Assembly (NCBI RefSeq): GCF_017873135.1
Contig: NZ_JAGGJV010000001.1
Location: forward strand, 434,001-498,000
Direction of reading: 5' to 3'
Source of the DNA: Rhizobium herbae
GTDB taxonomy: Bacteria; Pseudomonadota; Alphaproteobacteria; Rhizobiales; Rhizobiaceae
DNA length: 64,000 bases
In this document: one piece after another, positions 48,698 to 57,642 of the stretch
Layout of the letters: each line of letters begins with the position of its first letter
Numbering within the stretch: the stretch's first letter is position 1
The notes under the pieces: model-generated
Told to the model about the DNA's origin: nothing
The model's database searches: none
The model's input: only the letters and a program-made list of their open reading frames with translations
Program-made: the position numbers and the translations under genes

Positions 48698-51298
48698 TCA
48701 GCTGTCGAGCATTTCCCGAACGGCAACGGCGAGCTGCTTCAGGGAGAACGGCTTGGGTAGAAAGCCGAATTTGGCGTCGGCGGGTAGATTCCGGGCAAAG
48801 GCGTCCTCGGCATAACCGGAGACGAAGATGAACTTCAGGTCCGGATAGGTCTTGCGGATTTCGCGCAGCAGCGTCGGCCCGTCCATTTCGGGCATCACGA
48901 CGTCGGAGACGACGATATCGACGGCGCCGTTCAGTTCCTCCATGACTTCGAGTGCCTCGACGCCCGAGCCTGCCTCATGCACCGTGTAGCCGCGGGTCTC
49001 CAGCATGCGCTTGCCGCCGCGGCGTACGGCCTCTTCGTCTTCCACGAGCAGAACCACCGCCGAATTCCCGGTGAGGTCCGTCGGCTCCGCCTTGGCGGGC
49101 GCCTTTGCAGCCAGGGCTGCGGCGGCCTGCGCCTCGCCGGCCTCGCCCGGCAACGGCGCTTCTTCGATGTAGCGCGGCAGGAGGATACGGAAGGTCGTTC
49201 CCTTGCCAACCTCCGATTCGGGATAGATGTAGCCGCCGGACTGCTTGATGATGCCGTAGACCATCGAAAGCCCAAGCCCCGTACCCTTGCCGACCTCCTT
49301 GGTGGTAAAGAACGGCTCGAAGATCTTGTCGAGGATTTCGGGCGGAATGCCGGTGCCCTGGTCCGACACCTCGACCATCACGTAATCGTCTTCGGGAAGC
49401 TCACGACGGTTCAGCGCCGCCACTTCCGATGCCGGCAGGTTTCGCGTGCGCAGCGTGATGACGCCGCCATCGGGCATGGCGTCGCGGGCGTTGACGGCCA
49501 GATTGAGCACCACCTGTTCGAACTGCCCGAGATCGGTGCGCACCGGCCAGAGATCGCGGCCATAATCGACCTCGAGCTTGACATTGGTTCCGGTCATGCG
49601 ATCGACCAGCATGCGCAGGTCGCCGACGACATCGGTCATGGAAAGCACGGTCGGCCGCATCGTCTGCTTGCGCGAAAAGGCCAGCAACTGGCGCACCAGA
49701 ACGGCGGCGCGATTGGCGTTGCGCTTGATCTCCATCAGATCGGCAAAACTTGCGTCCGACGGACGGGCCGAAAGAAGCAGATGGTCCGAGGAAAGCAGGA
49801 TCGCCGTCAGGACGTTATTGAAGTCATGGGCGATGCCGCCCGCCAGCGTTCCGACCGCATTCATCTTCTGCGTCTGCGCCATCTGGGTTTCGAGCGCCTT
49901 CTGCTCGGTGATCTCGACGGCATAGACGATCGCCGCCTCTTCCGGCGCCTGGTCGCTCTGGTCAATGACCGCGTTCACATAGAAGCGGAAATGCCGGGCT
50001 TCGTCGGTCGGGTGCAGCGAATCGATCGGCGCGATGTCGCCCTGCCGGTCCTTGGCGGCATCCAGCGCCTCGCGCAACAGCAACCGATCGGTCTCATGGA
50101 CGACGGCCTCCAGCAGCGCGCCATGCTCCATGTCGTCCTGCGACACGACGGCGGAAAACAGCTTCAGGAACGGTGCGTTGGTTCTTAAGATTCGTCCATC
50201 GCCATCGACGGAGGCGATCGCCATCGGCGTGTTGTTGAAGAAACGGGTAAAGCGCATGGCGGCGATCGAGGCCGACTGGTCGCTTTCATCGTCGTTGGAG
50301 CGGGCAAGCACGATCGTCCGGCTCTCGCCGGGTGCGCCGTCGCGGGCAGAAGAGACACGATGCACCATGCGCACGGCAAAGCTCTGGCCATTGGCCTTGC
50401 GCAGGTCGAGATCGAGCGTCTTGGTCTTTTTCAGGCCGGGTTCTGCCTGCACCGACTGCACCAGCGCCAGTCCCTCGCCCGCCACCAGATCGGCGATCGT
50501 CATCGATCCCGGCTGGAATTTGGTGAGATCGAGGCCCAGCCAGTCGGCAAGCGTCGCGTTGATATAGAAAATTTCGCCCTTCTTGCCGGCGGAAAAGAAG
50601 CCGGCGGGCGCATGATCGAGATAGTCGATGGCGTTCTGCAATTCCTTGAAGAAGCGCTCCTGATCGTCGCGCTCCGAGGTAATGTCGGAAATCTGCCAGA
50701 TATAGAGCGGGTTGCGCTCGCCGTCTTCGAGCGGCAGGACGCGCGCCTTCAGGCGGAACCAGTGCGCGCCGGATCCAGCTGAACCGCCGGTCGGGCGCAA
50801 TGGCTTCAGCAGGCGGAACTCCTCATGGCCGGGTTTGCCTTCATGCAGGCCGTTGGTCAGCCGGTAGATCGCTTCGGTTGCCTCGCGGTTGCGCGACAGG
50901 ATGGTCTCAAGCGACTGGATTTCGGTCGCTTTGGTGGCACCGGTCAGCGCCCCGTAGGCCGCATTGGCGTAGATGATGCGGCCCTTGCGGTCGGTGACCA
51001 GCGTCCCATCCTGGTGGCCGTCGAGAAAGGCGCGGGCCAGCTCATCCGGCCGCGACTGCGGCATGACCTCGATGAAGCCGATGACCGAAGAGACCAGGAA
51101 GAAAATGCCGACCATGGCCAGCACGCCGAGAATGCCGAGCACGATCTGGTTTTCGAGCTGATTCTTGAAGATGACGAAGGCGACAGCCGAAACCGTCAGG
51201 ACGATGGCGAGCAGAATGATCCGCAGCACCGTGCCTGGCCGGGTTCCACGGTCCACAATCGGCATGTGGTAGTCACCTGCCTGCCGCAATTTCGTCAT
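48698..51298 (-). CDS. cckA: Cell-cycle hybrid histidine kinase CckA
   Basis: An 866-residue inner-membrane kinase at the top of the CtrA phosphorelay. Two transmembrane segments ([21 protein letters not shown] and [22 protein letters not shown]) lie in the first 100 residues. Three PAS-like regions follow, then a HisKA domain with [10 protein letters not shown] (histidine near residue 491), an ATPase domain with [14 protein letters not shown] and GTGLGLSMV, and a receiver with [12 protein letters not shown] (aspartate near 799). ATG at MTKLRQAG has GAGGGCC upstream; an in-frame ATG 20 codons earlier also has GGAG and cannot be excluded. CtrA-like boxes occur elsewhere in the window. Confidence 0.93.
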   Translation of the reverse strand: MTKLRQAGDYHMPIVDRGTRPGTVLRIILLAIVLTVSAVAFVIFKNQLENQIVLGILGVLAMVGIFFLVSSVIGFIEVMPQSRPDELARAFLDGHQDGTLVTDRKGRIIYANAAYGALTGATKATEIQSLETILSRNREATEAIYRLTNGLHEGKPGHEEFRLLKPLRPTGGSAGSGAHWFRLKARVLPLEDGERNPLYIWQISDITSERDDQERFFKELQNAIDYLDHAPAGFFSAGKKGEIFYINATLADWLGLDLTKFQPGSMTIADLVAGEGLALVQSVQAEPGLKKTKTLDLDLRKANGQSFAVRMVHRVSSARDGAPGESRTIVLARSNDDESDQSASIAAMRFTRFFNNTPMAIASVDGDGRILRTNAPFLKLFSAVVSQDDMEHGALLEAVVHETDRLLLREALDAAKDRQGDIAPIDSLHPTDEARHFRFYVNAVIDQSDQAPEEAAIVYAVEITEQKALETQMAQTQKMNAVGTLAGGIAHDFNNVLTAILLSSDHLLLSARPSDASFADLMEIKRNANRAAVLVRQLLAFSRKQTMRPTVLSMTDVVGDLRMLVDRMTGTNVKLEVDYGRDLWPVRTDLGQFEQVVLNLAVNARDAMPDGGVITLRTRNLPASEVAALNRRELPEDDYVMVEVSDQGTGIPPEILDKIFEPFFTTKEVGKGTGLGLSMVYGIIKQSGGYIYPESEVGKGTTFRILLPRYIEEAPLPGEAGEAQAAAALAAKAPAKAEPTDLTGNSAVVLLVEDEEAVRRGGKRMLETRGYTVHEAGSGVEALEVMEELNGAVDIVVSDVVMPEMDGPTLLREIRKTYPDLKFIFVSGYAEDAFARNLPADAKFGFLPKPFSLKQLAVAVREMLDS

Positions 51299-51647
51299 AA
51301 GGCCCTCGTTTGCAACCGTGCCATGCGCACCCGGAATGAGCGTGCGGGTTCGGTCCATCTGCTCCGCTCAACGGCAGCCGGGGCGGATATGCAACCCGCG
51401 CCGGCGGACCGCGAAACACCAAGCAAGAATCATCTTTAACAGTCGCAGGGAAGAGCAGAAAGCACCTCTATCAAAGGCATTGCCGTCAATTCACAGGGAA
51501 TGTCCCGCAAGACCTCGCCGAAGCTGGAAACAGCGCTACGTTAGCGATAGAACAATCAGGCTTGGACAAGGATCGACACCGCTTGTCTCGACCCGAAAAA
51601 AGCCGTCAAATAGGCGCAAGTCACGGTTTCACGAAGGAGTACAGCAC
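51299..51647. other. cckA/fliO-like divergent region
   Basis: About 349 bases between divergent genes. It includes the possible N-terminal extension of cckA and a short inverted repeat CGCTA-CGT-TAGCG at 51,534-51,546. No clear promoter or small gene was seen. Confidence 0.5.
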
Positions 51648-52628
51648 ATGATCGAAGATATCGTTGGCAACAACGGTACCCGTTTCATCATTGCCGCGGG
51701 CGCTGTGGCTCTGGGGCTGCTTTGCCTGGTCGCGGTACTCTGGTTCATCCGCAACCGTCCGTCCTCGCCGTTCATCCGCGGCGGCAAGAACCGGCAGCCG
51801 CGGCTCGCCGTGCTTGATGCGGCGGCGATCGACACCCGCCGGCGGCTCGTTCTGGTCCGCAGGGACGATGTCGAGCACCTGATCATGATCGGCGGACCGA
51901 CCGATGTCGTCATCGAGAGCCGGATCGCGTCGCAATCCCAGCCCGCGCCACAGGCCGCCGCGACCGCGACGGCGGCCCTGCCGGAAACGACTGTCGCGCG
52001 CCCGGCAGCCGAGCGCCGCGTTGTCCCTCAGCCGGAAACGAAGGCGGCACCTGTTTCCGCCATGGGCCAGGTTCTCTATGGCGAAGGCTCCGACGTCGCC
52101 GCGTCGCCGACAAGGTCTGGTGGCCTGGCAAGGCCTCATCCGGATACCACGCCCCTCACCCGCCAGCAGGGCGAACGCCACGTTCCAGCCCAAACCCAGC
52201 CGGTCGCTGCCACCACGCCGCCGGTCTTGGCTGAGACGCTGAGATCGCCGGAAGATATTCTCGATGCTGCGCGGTCGCGCGTTCTCGCAGCCAACCAGCC
52301 TGTCGCCGTGCAGCGCCCTTCGACGCAGACAACCCCGGCGGTGGTCGCAACGGCTGCGCAGACGCCTGCGGTGCAAATCCAGAAGGACAGCTCGGCCCTC
52401 GAGTTCGAACGCATTCTCGATGCCGAGATCACCGGAGATCTCGGCAAGCTGACCGCCGAGGACGTTCGTTTCCAAAGCGATAGGCGGGCGACAAATGCCG
52501 CCTCGCCCAACCCTGCGGTCCGTCAGGAGCCCCGTCCCGGCGCCGTGCAAGGCAATCGAACCGAGCCTAGCCTGGAAGACGAGATGAACCGGATGCTGAA
52601 CGAGATCGCCGTCAACCGGAAGAGCTAG
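51648..52628 (+). CDS. FliO-like flagellar biosynthesis domain protein
   Basis: A 326-residue membrane-anchored protein. Residues about 12-35 form one transmembrane segment (FIIAAGAVALGLLCLVAVLWF). The next 50 residues (RQPRLAVLDAAAIDTRRRLV, then LVRRDDVEHLIMIGGPTDVVI) match the FliO domain, part of the flagellar export gate. The remainder is a long Pro/Ala/Gln-rich disordered tail with a short C-terminal helical piece (EDEMNRMLNEIAV). GAAGGAGT precedes the ATG. It is remote from a flagellar cluster, and rhizobial homologues are often annotated simply as membrane proteins. Flagellar function is not certain. Confidence 0.75.
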   Translation: MIEDIVGNNGTRFIIAAGAVALGLLCLVAVLWFIRNRPSSPFIRGGKNRQPRLAVLDAAAIDTRRRLVLVRRDDVEHLIMIGGPTDVVIESRIASQSQPAPQAAATATAALPETTVARPAAERRVVPQPETKAAPVSAMGQVLYGEGSDVAASPTRSGGLARPHPDTTPLTRQQGERHVPAQTQPVAATTPPVLAETLRSPEDILDAARSRVLAANQPVAVQRPSTQTTPAVVATAAQTPAVQIQKDSSALEFERILDAEITGDLGKLTAEDVRFQSDRRATNAASPNPAVRQEPRPGAVQGNRTEPSLEDEMNRMLNEIAVNRKS

Positions 52629-52671
52629 AGCCAAACAAGACCGGCGACGGCAGCCGGCCAATCATGGAAAC

Positions 52672-52704
52672 AAAAACGGCGCGATGATCTCGCGCCGTTT
52701 TTTT
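52672..52704. terminator. Bidirectional terminator between the FliO-like gene and dksA
   Basis: Stem ACGGCGCGA/TCGCGCCGT with a short loop. A run of seven Ts follows on the plus strand and an A run precedes it, so it can also act on dksA. Confidence 0.88.
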
Positions 52705-52724
52705 AATGTGCTGGACTGAGACGA

Positions 52725-53144
52725 TTACTCGTCGCGGTAAACTTTTTCCCGCCGTTCGTGACGCTCCTGCGCCTCGATCGACAGTGTGGCGATCGGTCTG
52801 GCGTCGAGACGCTTCAGTCCGATCGGTTCGCCGGTTTCCTCGCAGTAACCGTAGGTTCCCTCATCAATACGCTGAAGGGCAGAATCGATCTTGGAAATCA
52901 GCTTACGCTGCCGGTCACGTGCCCGAAGCTCGATCGCCCGGTCAGTTTCCGACGATGCTCTGTCTGCAAGATCAGGGTGGTTTGCACTTTCCTCGGCGAG
53001 GTGCCCGAGCGTTTCGCGCGCCTCACGGAGGATGTCGTTTTTCCAGGCGTTCAGCTTTGCTCTAAAATATGCCCGCTGGTTGGTATTCATGAATTCCTCG
53101 GTCTCCGACAAGACAAAGGAACTAAGATCGATCTTCTCACTCAA
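52725..53144 (-). CDS. dksA: RNA polymerase-binding factor DksA, single-cysteine form
   Basis: A 139-residue DksA. The coiled coil runs through YFRAKLNAWKNDILREARET, LGHLAEESANHPDLADRASSE and DRQRKLISKIDSALQRIDEG, and the C-terminal zinc-finger region reads YGYCEETGEPIGLKRLDARP. Only one cysteine of the classical CxxC pairs remains, as in other alphaproteobacterial DksA proteins. TTG is taken as the start codon because GGAGAAT lies seven bases before it and the protein then begins MSEKIDLSS, the usual family opening; an ATG 16 codons upstream lacks this. Works with ppGpp at rRNA and amino-acid promoters. Confidence 0.95.
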   Translation of the reverse strand: MSEKIDLSSFVLSETEEFMNTNQRAYFRAKLNAWKNDILREARETLGHLAEESANHPDLADRASSETDRAIELRARDRQRKLISKIDSALQRIDEGTYGYCEETGEPIGLKRLDARPIATLSIEAQERHERREKVYRDE

Positions 53145-53625
53145 CGCGATTCTCCTGAAGAACATCTCATGTGCGGCGGTGTATAGACCCATGCACGCGC
53201 CGTTTCAAGCCTTTGAAAAACAGCCCACTGTTTTTTAATCTTTGCTTACGCGTAAGGCTAACAGGCTAATATTTCATCAAAATTACAGGTTTGGAATTTT
53301 CCAGGAAATTGTCTTGCGGTTGACATCCGGCATCCATCGCCAAAGTTGCGGCGCTGGCGCAGCAAAGTAGCAAACACGAATTTTTTCGAAATGCCCTCCG
53401 CACAAAAAATAAGCACAAATTTTTCACCCCCTTCAACGGGATGCGATGTATGCGCGCGCCACCATCATCAAGCCGGCGGCACGGCAAGCGTCGCTAAGAC
53501 GACGTTTCGAAAAACAATTCGCGTGGCTTGATCTTTCGGCAGTCCCGGCGGACAAAGCGCATACAAAGCCGAACGATCGACAACGCGCCGTCGGTCGGTC
53601 TGCCATTTTTCTGGGATCCCGCCAT
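53145..53625. other. AT-rich upstream region of dksA and the SixA gene
   Basis: About 481 bases with no convincing gene. It is AT-rich between 53,220 and 53,430, with T and A runs typical of promoter regions. A perfect 12-base palindrome CTTACGCGTAAG lies at 53,245-53,256, about 100 bases before the dksA start. No clear -35/-10 pair was fixed. Confidence 0.5.
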
Positions 53626-54156
53626 ATGCCCGCTGCACCCGCCCCGGTTTTCCGGCTTTATCTTCTCCGGCACGCCAAGGCCGCCTGGGCGCTTCCGGGA
53701 CAGAAGGATTTCGACAGGACACTGGATGACGCCGGTTTTGCCGACGCAGAGATTGTTGCCGACATGGCGGCGGACCGGGGTCTCGTGCCGGATCTCGTCC
53801 TCTGCTCGACTGCCGCTCGCTGCCGCCAGACAGCAGAGGCGTTCCGTCGCGCCATGAGCGAGGACCTGGAAATCCGCTATCTCGACGCGCTCTATGCTGG
53901 CGGAGCGAATATCTATCGCGACATCATCGGCAGCCAGGACGATGCCCTCCCTTCGCTCATGGTGGTCGGGCATAATCCGGTGATCGAGGAAATCCTGCGC
54001 GAAATCCTCGGCGAAGAGACGGCGGCGACGGCTATCCCAGCCGGATATCCGCCGGGCGCGCTGGCAGTGGTCGACTTCGATACGCGCCCATCGGACGCCG
54101 CCCTGCCGCCTGGAAAATTGACCGCATGGCTCGATCCGGACCGTCATAACCTTTAA
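53626..54156 (+). CDS. SixA-type histidine phosphatase
   Basis: A 176-residue member of the histidine phosphatase superfamily. The catalytic RHG variant is LLRHAKAAW near residues 14-22, the second histidine is in VVGHNPVIEE, and LCSTAARCRQTAEAF carries the conserved Ser-Thr and arginine. SixA removes phosphate from phosphohistidine in Hpt or PTS proteins. An Hpt gene exists about 9 kb away, but there is no direct link. It is followed by the YcjX/YcjF pair, which begins soon after its stop. Confidence 0.85.
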   Translation: MPAAPAPVFRLYLLRHAKAAWALPGQKDFDRTLDDAGFADAEIVADMAADRGLVPDLVLCSTAARCRQTAEAFRRAMSEDLEIRYLDALYAGGANIYRDIIGSQDDALPSLMVVGHNPVIEEILREILGEETAATAIPAGYPPGALAVVDFDTRPSDAALPPGKLTAWLDPDRHNL

Positions 54157-54282
54157 GTGCCGGCGGTAGCAGCCCGCCGTAACCTTTATTCGACCACGAC
54201 CGCACCCTATATCGCAGACGACATGCATGGCCCTGAAGCCATATCCCACGCGTATCCGAGGCTCGAAATCTTGCCGCCATTC

Positions 54283-55746
54283 ATGACCCGCTTCACCGAT
54301 GACGCAAGACTTGCGCTCGATACCCTGACCGACCGCGCATCGGGTTTCGTCAATCCGACACTGCGGCTCGGCGTCACCGGGCTGTCTCGCGCCGGCAAGA
54401 CCGTGTTCATCTCGTCGCTCGTCCACAATCTCCTGAACGGTGGCCGCCTGCCCGTGTTCGAAGCCGTTCGCTCCGGGCGCGTTTCAAAAATAAGGCTGGA
54501 ACCTCAGCCGGACGATGCCGTGCCGCGATTCCAGTACGAAGATCATATCACCGCCCTGGTCCGCGACAGGACCTGGCCGGATTCGACGCGGGCGATTTCG
54601 CAGCTTCGCATCACGCTCGACTACGAGAGCGCCAGCGGCTGGAACCGGCTTTTCTCGCCCGGCAGACTGTCGATCGACATCGTCGACTATCCCGGCGAAT
54701 GGCTGCTCGACCTGCCGCTGCTGACCCAGGATTTTCGCACATTCAGCAACCGGACGACGGATCGGGCACAGACCGGCGTGCGCGCGGAACTGTCGGCCGA
54801 CTGGCTTTCGCTGGCCTCGTCGCTGGATATCACGGCACCCGCCGAGGAAGCGGATGCACGCCGGCTTGCCGAAGCCTTCACTCTTTATCTCCGGGCCTGC
54901 AAGTCGGACGAGCGTTCGCTATCGACGCTGCCGCCAGGCCGTTTCCTGATGCCCGGCGATCTCGAAGGCTCGCCGGCACTGACTTTCTCGCCGCTTGCAG
55001 CCTTGCCAGAGGGCCGTGCGCCAAAAGGCTCTCTCTGGGCGATGATGGAGCGGCGTTACGAGGCCTACAAGACGCATGTGGTGAAGCCCTTTTACCGCGA
55101 ACACTTCGCCAGGCTCGACCGGCAGATCGTGCTGATCGACGCGCTGCAGGCGATCAATCGCGGCCCCGAATCGCTCCTCGATCTCGAAGGCGCGCTCGCA
55201 GACGTGCTGGCGAGTTTCCAGCCGGGAACCAATTCCTTCCTGTCCTCCTTTCTCACCAAGCGGATCGACAAGGTGCTGATCGCCGCGACCAAGGCCGATC
55301 ATCTGCATCATGAAAGCCACGACAGGCTTGAGCGGATCACCGAGCGCCTCGTCCACCGTGCCGTCGAGCGCATCGGCATGAGCGGTGCAGGTCTTGAGGT
55401 CATGGCGATCGCCTCCGTCCGGGCAACCCGCGAGGCCACCGTCAACCATGACGGTCATGCCCTGCCGGTCATCGTCGGAACCCCGATCGCAGGGGAAACG
55501 ATCAATGGCGAAACCTTCGACGGCGAACGGAAAACAGCTATATTTACCGGTGACTTGCCGAAGAATCCGGATTCACTTTTTCAAGACCTTGAATCAAAAC
55601 CGGAAGAGAGCCTGGTGCCTGACCTGAGCTTCGTGCGTTTTCGGCCGCCGCATATCGAGGAGACCGGTGGCGGCCTGAAACTGTCGGTGCCGCACATCCG
55701 GCTCGACCGGGCCATGCAATTCCTGTTCGGAGACCGGCTGGCATGA
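54283..55746 (+). CDS. YcjX-like P-loop stress protein (DUF463)
   Basis: A 487-residue ATPase/GTPase-like protein of the YcjX family. It has LRLGVTGLSRAGKTVFISSLVHNL (Walker A), IDIVDYPGEWLLDLPLL (Walker B region with Asp), and the SVRATREATV C-terminal segment. YcjX is induced by heat in Escherichia coli and sits beside YcjF; function unknown. The ATG at MTRFTDDARLALDTL was taken by comparison with relatives, although no ribosome site is clear; a GTG directly after the SixA stop and an ATG at 54,223 are alternatives. Confidence 0.88.
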   Translation: MTRFTDDARLALDTLTDRASGFVNPTLRLGVTGLSRAGKTVFISSLVHNLLNGGRLPVFEAVRSGRVSKIRLEPQPDDAVPRFQYEDHITALVRDRTWPDSTRAISQLRITLDYESASGWNRLFSPGRLSIDIVDYPGEWLLDLPLLTQDFRTFSNRTTDRAQTGVRAELSADWLSLASSLDITAPAEEADARRLAEAFTLYLRACKSDERSLSTLPPGRFLMPGDLEGSPALTFSPLAALPEGRAPKGSLWAMMERRYEAYKTHVVKPFYREHFARLDRQIVLIDALQAINRGPESLLDLEGALADVLASFQPGTNSFLSSFLTKRIDKVLIAATKADHLHHESHDRLERITERLVHRAVERIGMSGAGLEVMAIASVRATREATVNHDGHALPVIVGTPIAGETINGETFDGERKTAIFTGDLPKNPDSLFQDLESKPEESLVPDLSFVRFRPPHIEETGGGLKLSVPHIRLDRAMQFLFGDRLA

Positions 55747-56822
55747 GCGACACGCCCAAGATTCCGCAGCGCAAGCCCGCCGTGTTCACCATCGAGAACG
55801 AACCATCCACCGCGCTCGAAAGGCCGGGGTCCGCGAGACGATCGCCGGCCAGCTTCGACGAAAACATCGTCATGACTGATGACGCCGACGATCCCTTTGC
55901 GGCAACCACGAGCGCCCTGCCCGACGCGCCGGAGGCCGCGCCGCGCAAACGGCGTTTTTCCTTCGCCAAGCTCGCCTTCGGTGCGCTGGGCATTCTGGTT
56001 TCGCTGGCGGTAGGCTTGTGGGTCGACAGTCTCATACGCGATCTTTTCACCCGCGCCGACTGGCTTGGCTATCTCGCCATCGCCGCGGCCGCCATCGGCT
56101 TGCTCGCCTTCCTCGTTATCATCGCCCGCGAACTCTCCGGGCTTATGCGGCTCAACGCCGTCCAGGTGCTGAAGCAGGAAGCAATCGACGCAAGCCTGTC
56201 GCCGACGGCGAAACCGGCACGAAAGGTCATGGCCCATCTCGTGCATCTGCTTGCTTCCAAGCCGCAGACGGCACGCGGGCGCCTGCGGCTGAAGGAAACC
56301 GAAACCGAGATCATCGATGGCCCGCACCTGCTCGACCTGACCGAACGCGAATTATTGACTCCACTCGATCGCGACGCCCGGTCGCTCATCCTCAACGCTT
56401 CGAAGCGAGTCTCGATCGTCACAGCCGTCAGCCCGCGCGCGCTCGTCGATCTCGGCTATGTCATCTACGAATCGGCGCGTCTGATCCGGGCAATGGCCGA
56501 TCTTTATGGCGGCAGGCCAGGTACGTTCGGCTTGTTGCGGCTGATGCGTGACGTGATTGCCCATCTCGCGGTCACCGGCTCTATTGCCGTCGGCGACAGC
56601 CTGATCCAGCAGGTGCTCGGCCATGGTCTCGCCTCGAAACTCTCGGCACGGCTTGGCGAAGGCGTCATCAACGGTCTGATGACCGCGCGCATCGGCATCG
56701 CCGCGATGGACCTCTGCCGGCCAATGCCGTTCCGGGCACTCAAGCGCCCCGGCATCGGCGACTTCATCGGCGACCTGACGCCGGGAATGTCCAAGACGCG
56801 AACGCCGGAAGGCGACGGCTAG
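55743..56822 (+). CDS. YcjF-like membrane protein (TIGR01620/DUF697)
   Basis: A 359-residue inner-membrane protein. After a polar N-terminus of about 75 residues there are two transmembrane segments (LAFGALGILVSLAVGLWV and LGYLAIAAAAIGLLAFLVIIA), and a C-terminal DUF697 region (ARLIRAMADLYGGRPGTFGLLRLMRDV and AVGDSLIQQVLGHGLASKLSA). Its ATG overlaps the YcjX stop (ATGA). The pair is widespread and linked to envelope or stress responses. Its TAG stop is part of a hairpin shared with the convergent oxidoreductase gene. Confidence 0.9.
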   Translation: MSDTPKIPQRKPAVFTIENEPSTALERPGSARRSPASFDENIVMTDDADDPFAATTSALPDAPEAAPRKRRFSFAKLAFGALGILVSLAVGLWVDSLIRDLFTRADWLGYLAIAAAAIGLLAFLVIIARELSGLMRLNAVQVLKQEAIDASLSPTAKPARKVMAHLVHLLASKPQTARGRLRLKETETEIIDGPHLLDLTERELLTPLDRDARSLILNASKRVSIVTAVSPRALVDLGYVIYESARLIRAMADLYGGRPGTFGLLRLMRDVIAHLAVTGSIAVGDSLIQQVLGHGLASKLSARLGEGVINGLMTARIGIAAMDLCRPMPFRALKRPGIGDFIGDLTPGMSKTRTPEGDG

Positions 56823-56853
56823 AGCCCTTCAGGGGTAACCCTGAACGGCTCTA
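56820..56853. terminator. Hairpin formed by the two convergent stop codons
   Basis: TAGAGCC-C-TTCAGGG pairs with CCCTGAA-C-GGCTCTA around GTAA: two 7-bp stems separated by one C/C mismatch. The outer TAG is the stop of the YcjF-like gene and the outer CTA is the stop of the oxidoreductase gene read from the other strand. It probably ends both transcripts, though no T run is present. Confidence 0.7.
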
Positions 56854-57642
56854 GATGCCGCCATACCATTCGTAGCCGAGGTCTTCCCAGAAGCCGCCCT
56901 TGCCGCTGCCAAACGGAGCGAGCGTCGAAACGAGTTCTATTCCCTTGATGTATTTCGCCATCTTGTAGCCGAGCTGCCGCTCGATGCGAACCCTGAGCGG
57001 TGCACCGTTGGCAACGGGCAGCGGCTTGTCGTTGTTGCCATAGGCGAGAATCGTCTGCGGATGGCGGGCATCGATAAGGTCGATCGATTCGTAGTAGGGC
57101 ACGGCCCCTGAGAGACCGAGATTCATGGTGTCGTAACAGTGGAAGACGACGAAACGCGCTTCCGGCTTCACCTTGGCTTCATCCAGAACCCTGGAAAGCG
57201 GAACGCCGGTCCATTTGGCAATGCAGCTCCAGCCCTCGACGCAGTCGTGCCGGGTGATCTGCGTGCGGGCCGGCATGTTGCGCAATTCGTCGAGGCTGAA
57301 GCTTACCGGCTTCTCGACCAGCCCGCCAACCGCCAGCCGATAACCGGCAAAAGCCGTGTCCTTGAGCGCCAGATAGTCGGCGTCCGTCGGATCGGTGGAG
57401 CCGTTCGGCCGCTGGCCCTGCCGGATTTCGCTCGCTGCAAACTCCGGCGCCAGCGTATCGGCCCCGATCAGCGCGCGGTGAGCGCGGTATGTCAGGCTGT
57501 TTGCAGAGGCGAGGAAATTGCGAACGGGGCTTTGGCTCGACAGCAACCCGTCCAAAGCATCGCAGCCCGAAAGCGGGATGGCGGAAGCCGCGACGCCTGC
57601 GATGGTAAGGAATTTGCGGCGGTTGATGATAAACCTGCTCAT
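56851..57642 (-). CDS. Molybdopterin-dependent oxidoreductase, sulfite oxidase family, Tat-exported
   Basis: A 263-residue protein with a twin-arginine signal: INRRKFLTIAGVAASAIPLSGC, also with a lipobox-like LSGC. The catalytic domain has RHDCVEGWSCIAKWTGVPL, where the cysteine is the probable molybdenum ligand, and FHCYDTMNLG. It resembles MsrP/YedY and related periplasmic enzymes but lacks the extra N-terminal part of MsrP. The cytochrome b gene in front of it, with a four-base overlap, is the likely electron donor. Substrate unknown; methionine sulfoxide is one possibility. Confidence 0.87.
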   Translation of the reverse strand: MSRFIINRRKFLTIAGVAASAIPLSGCDALDGLLSSQSPVRNFLASANSLTYRAHRALIGADTLAPEFAASEIRQGQRPNGSTDPTDADYLALKDTAFAGYRLAVGGLVEKPVSFSLDELRNMPARTQITRHDCVEGWSCIAKWTGVPLSRVLDEAKVKPEARFVVFHCYDTMNLGLSGAVPYYESIDLIDARHPQTILAYGNNDKPLPVANGAPLRVRIERQLGYKMAKYIKGIELVSTLAPFGSGKGGFWEDLGYEWYGGI

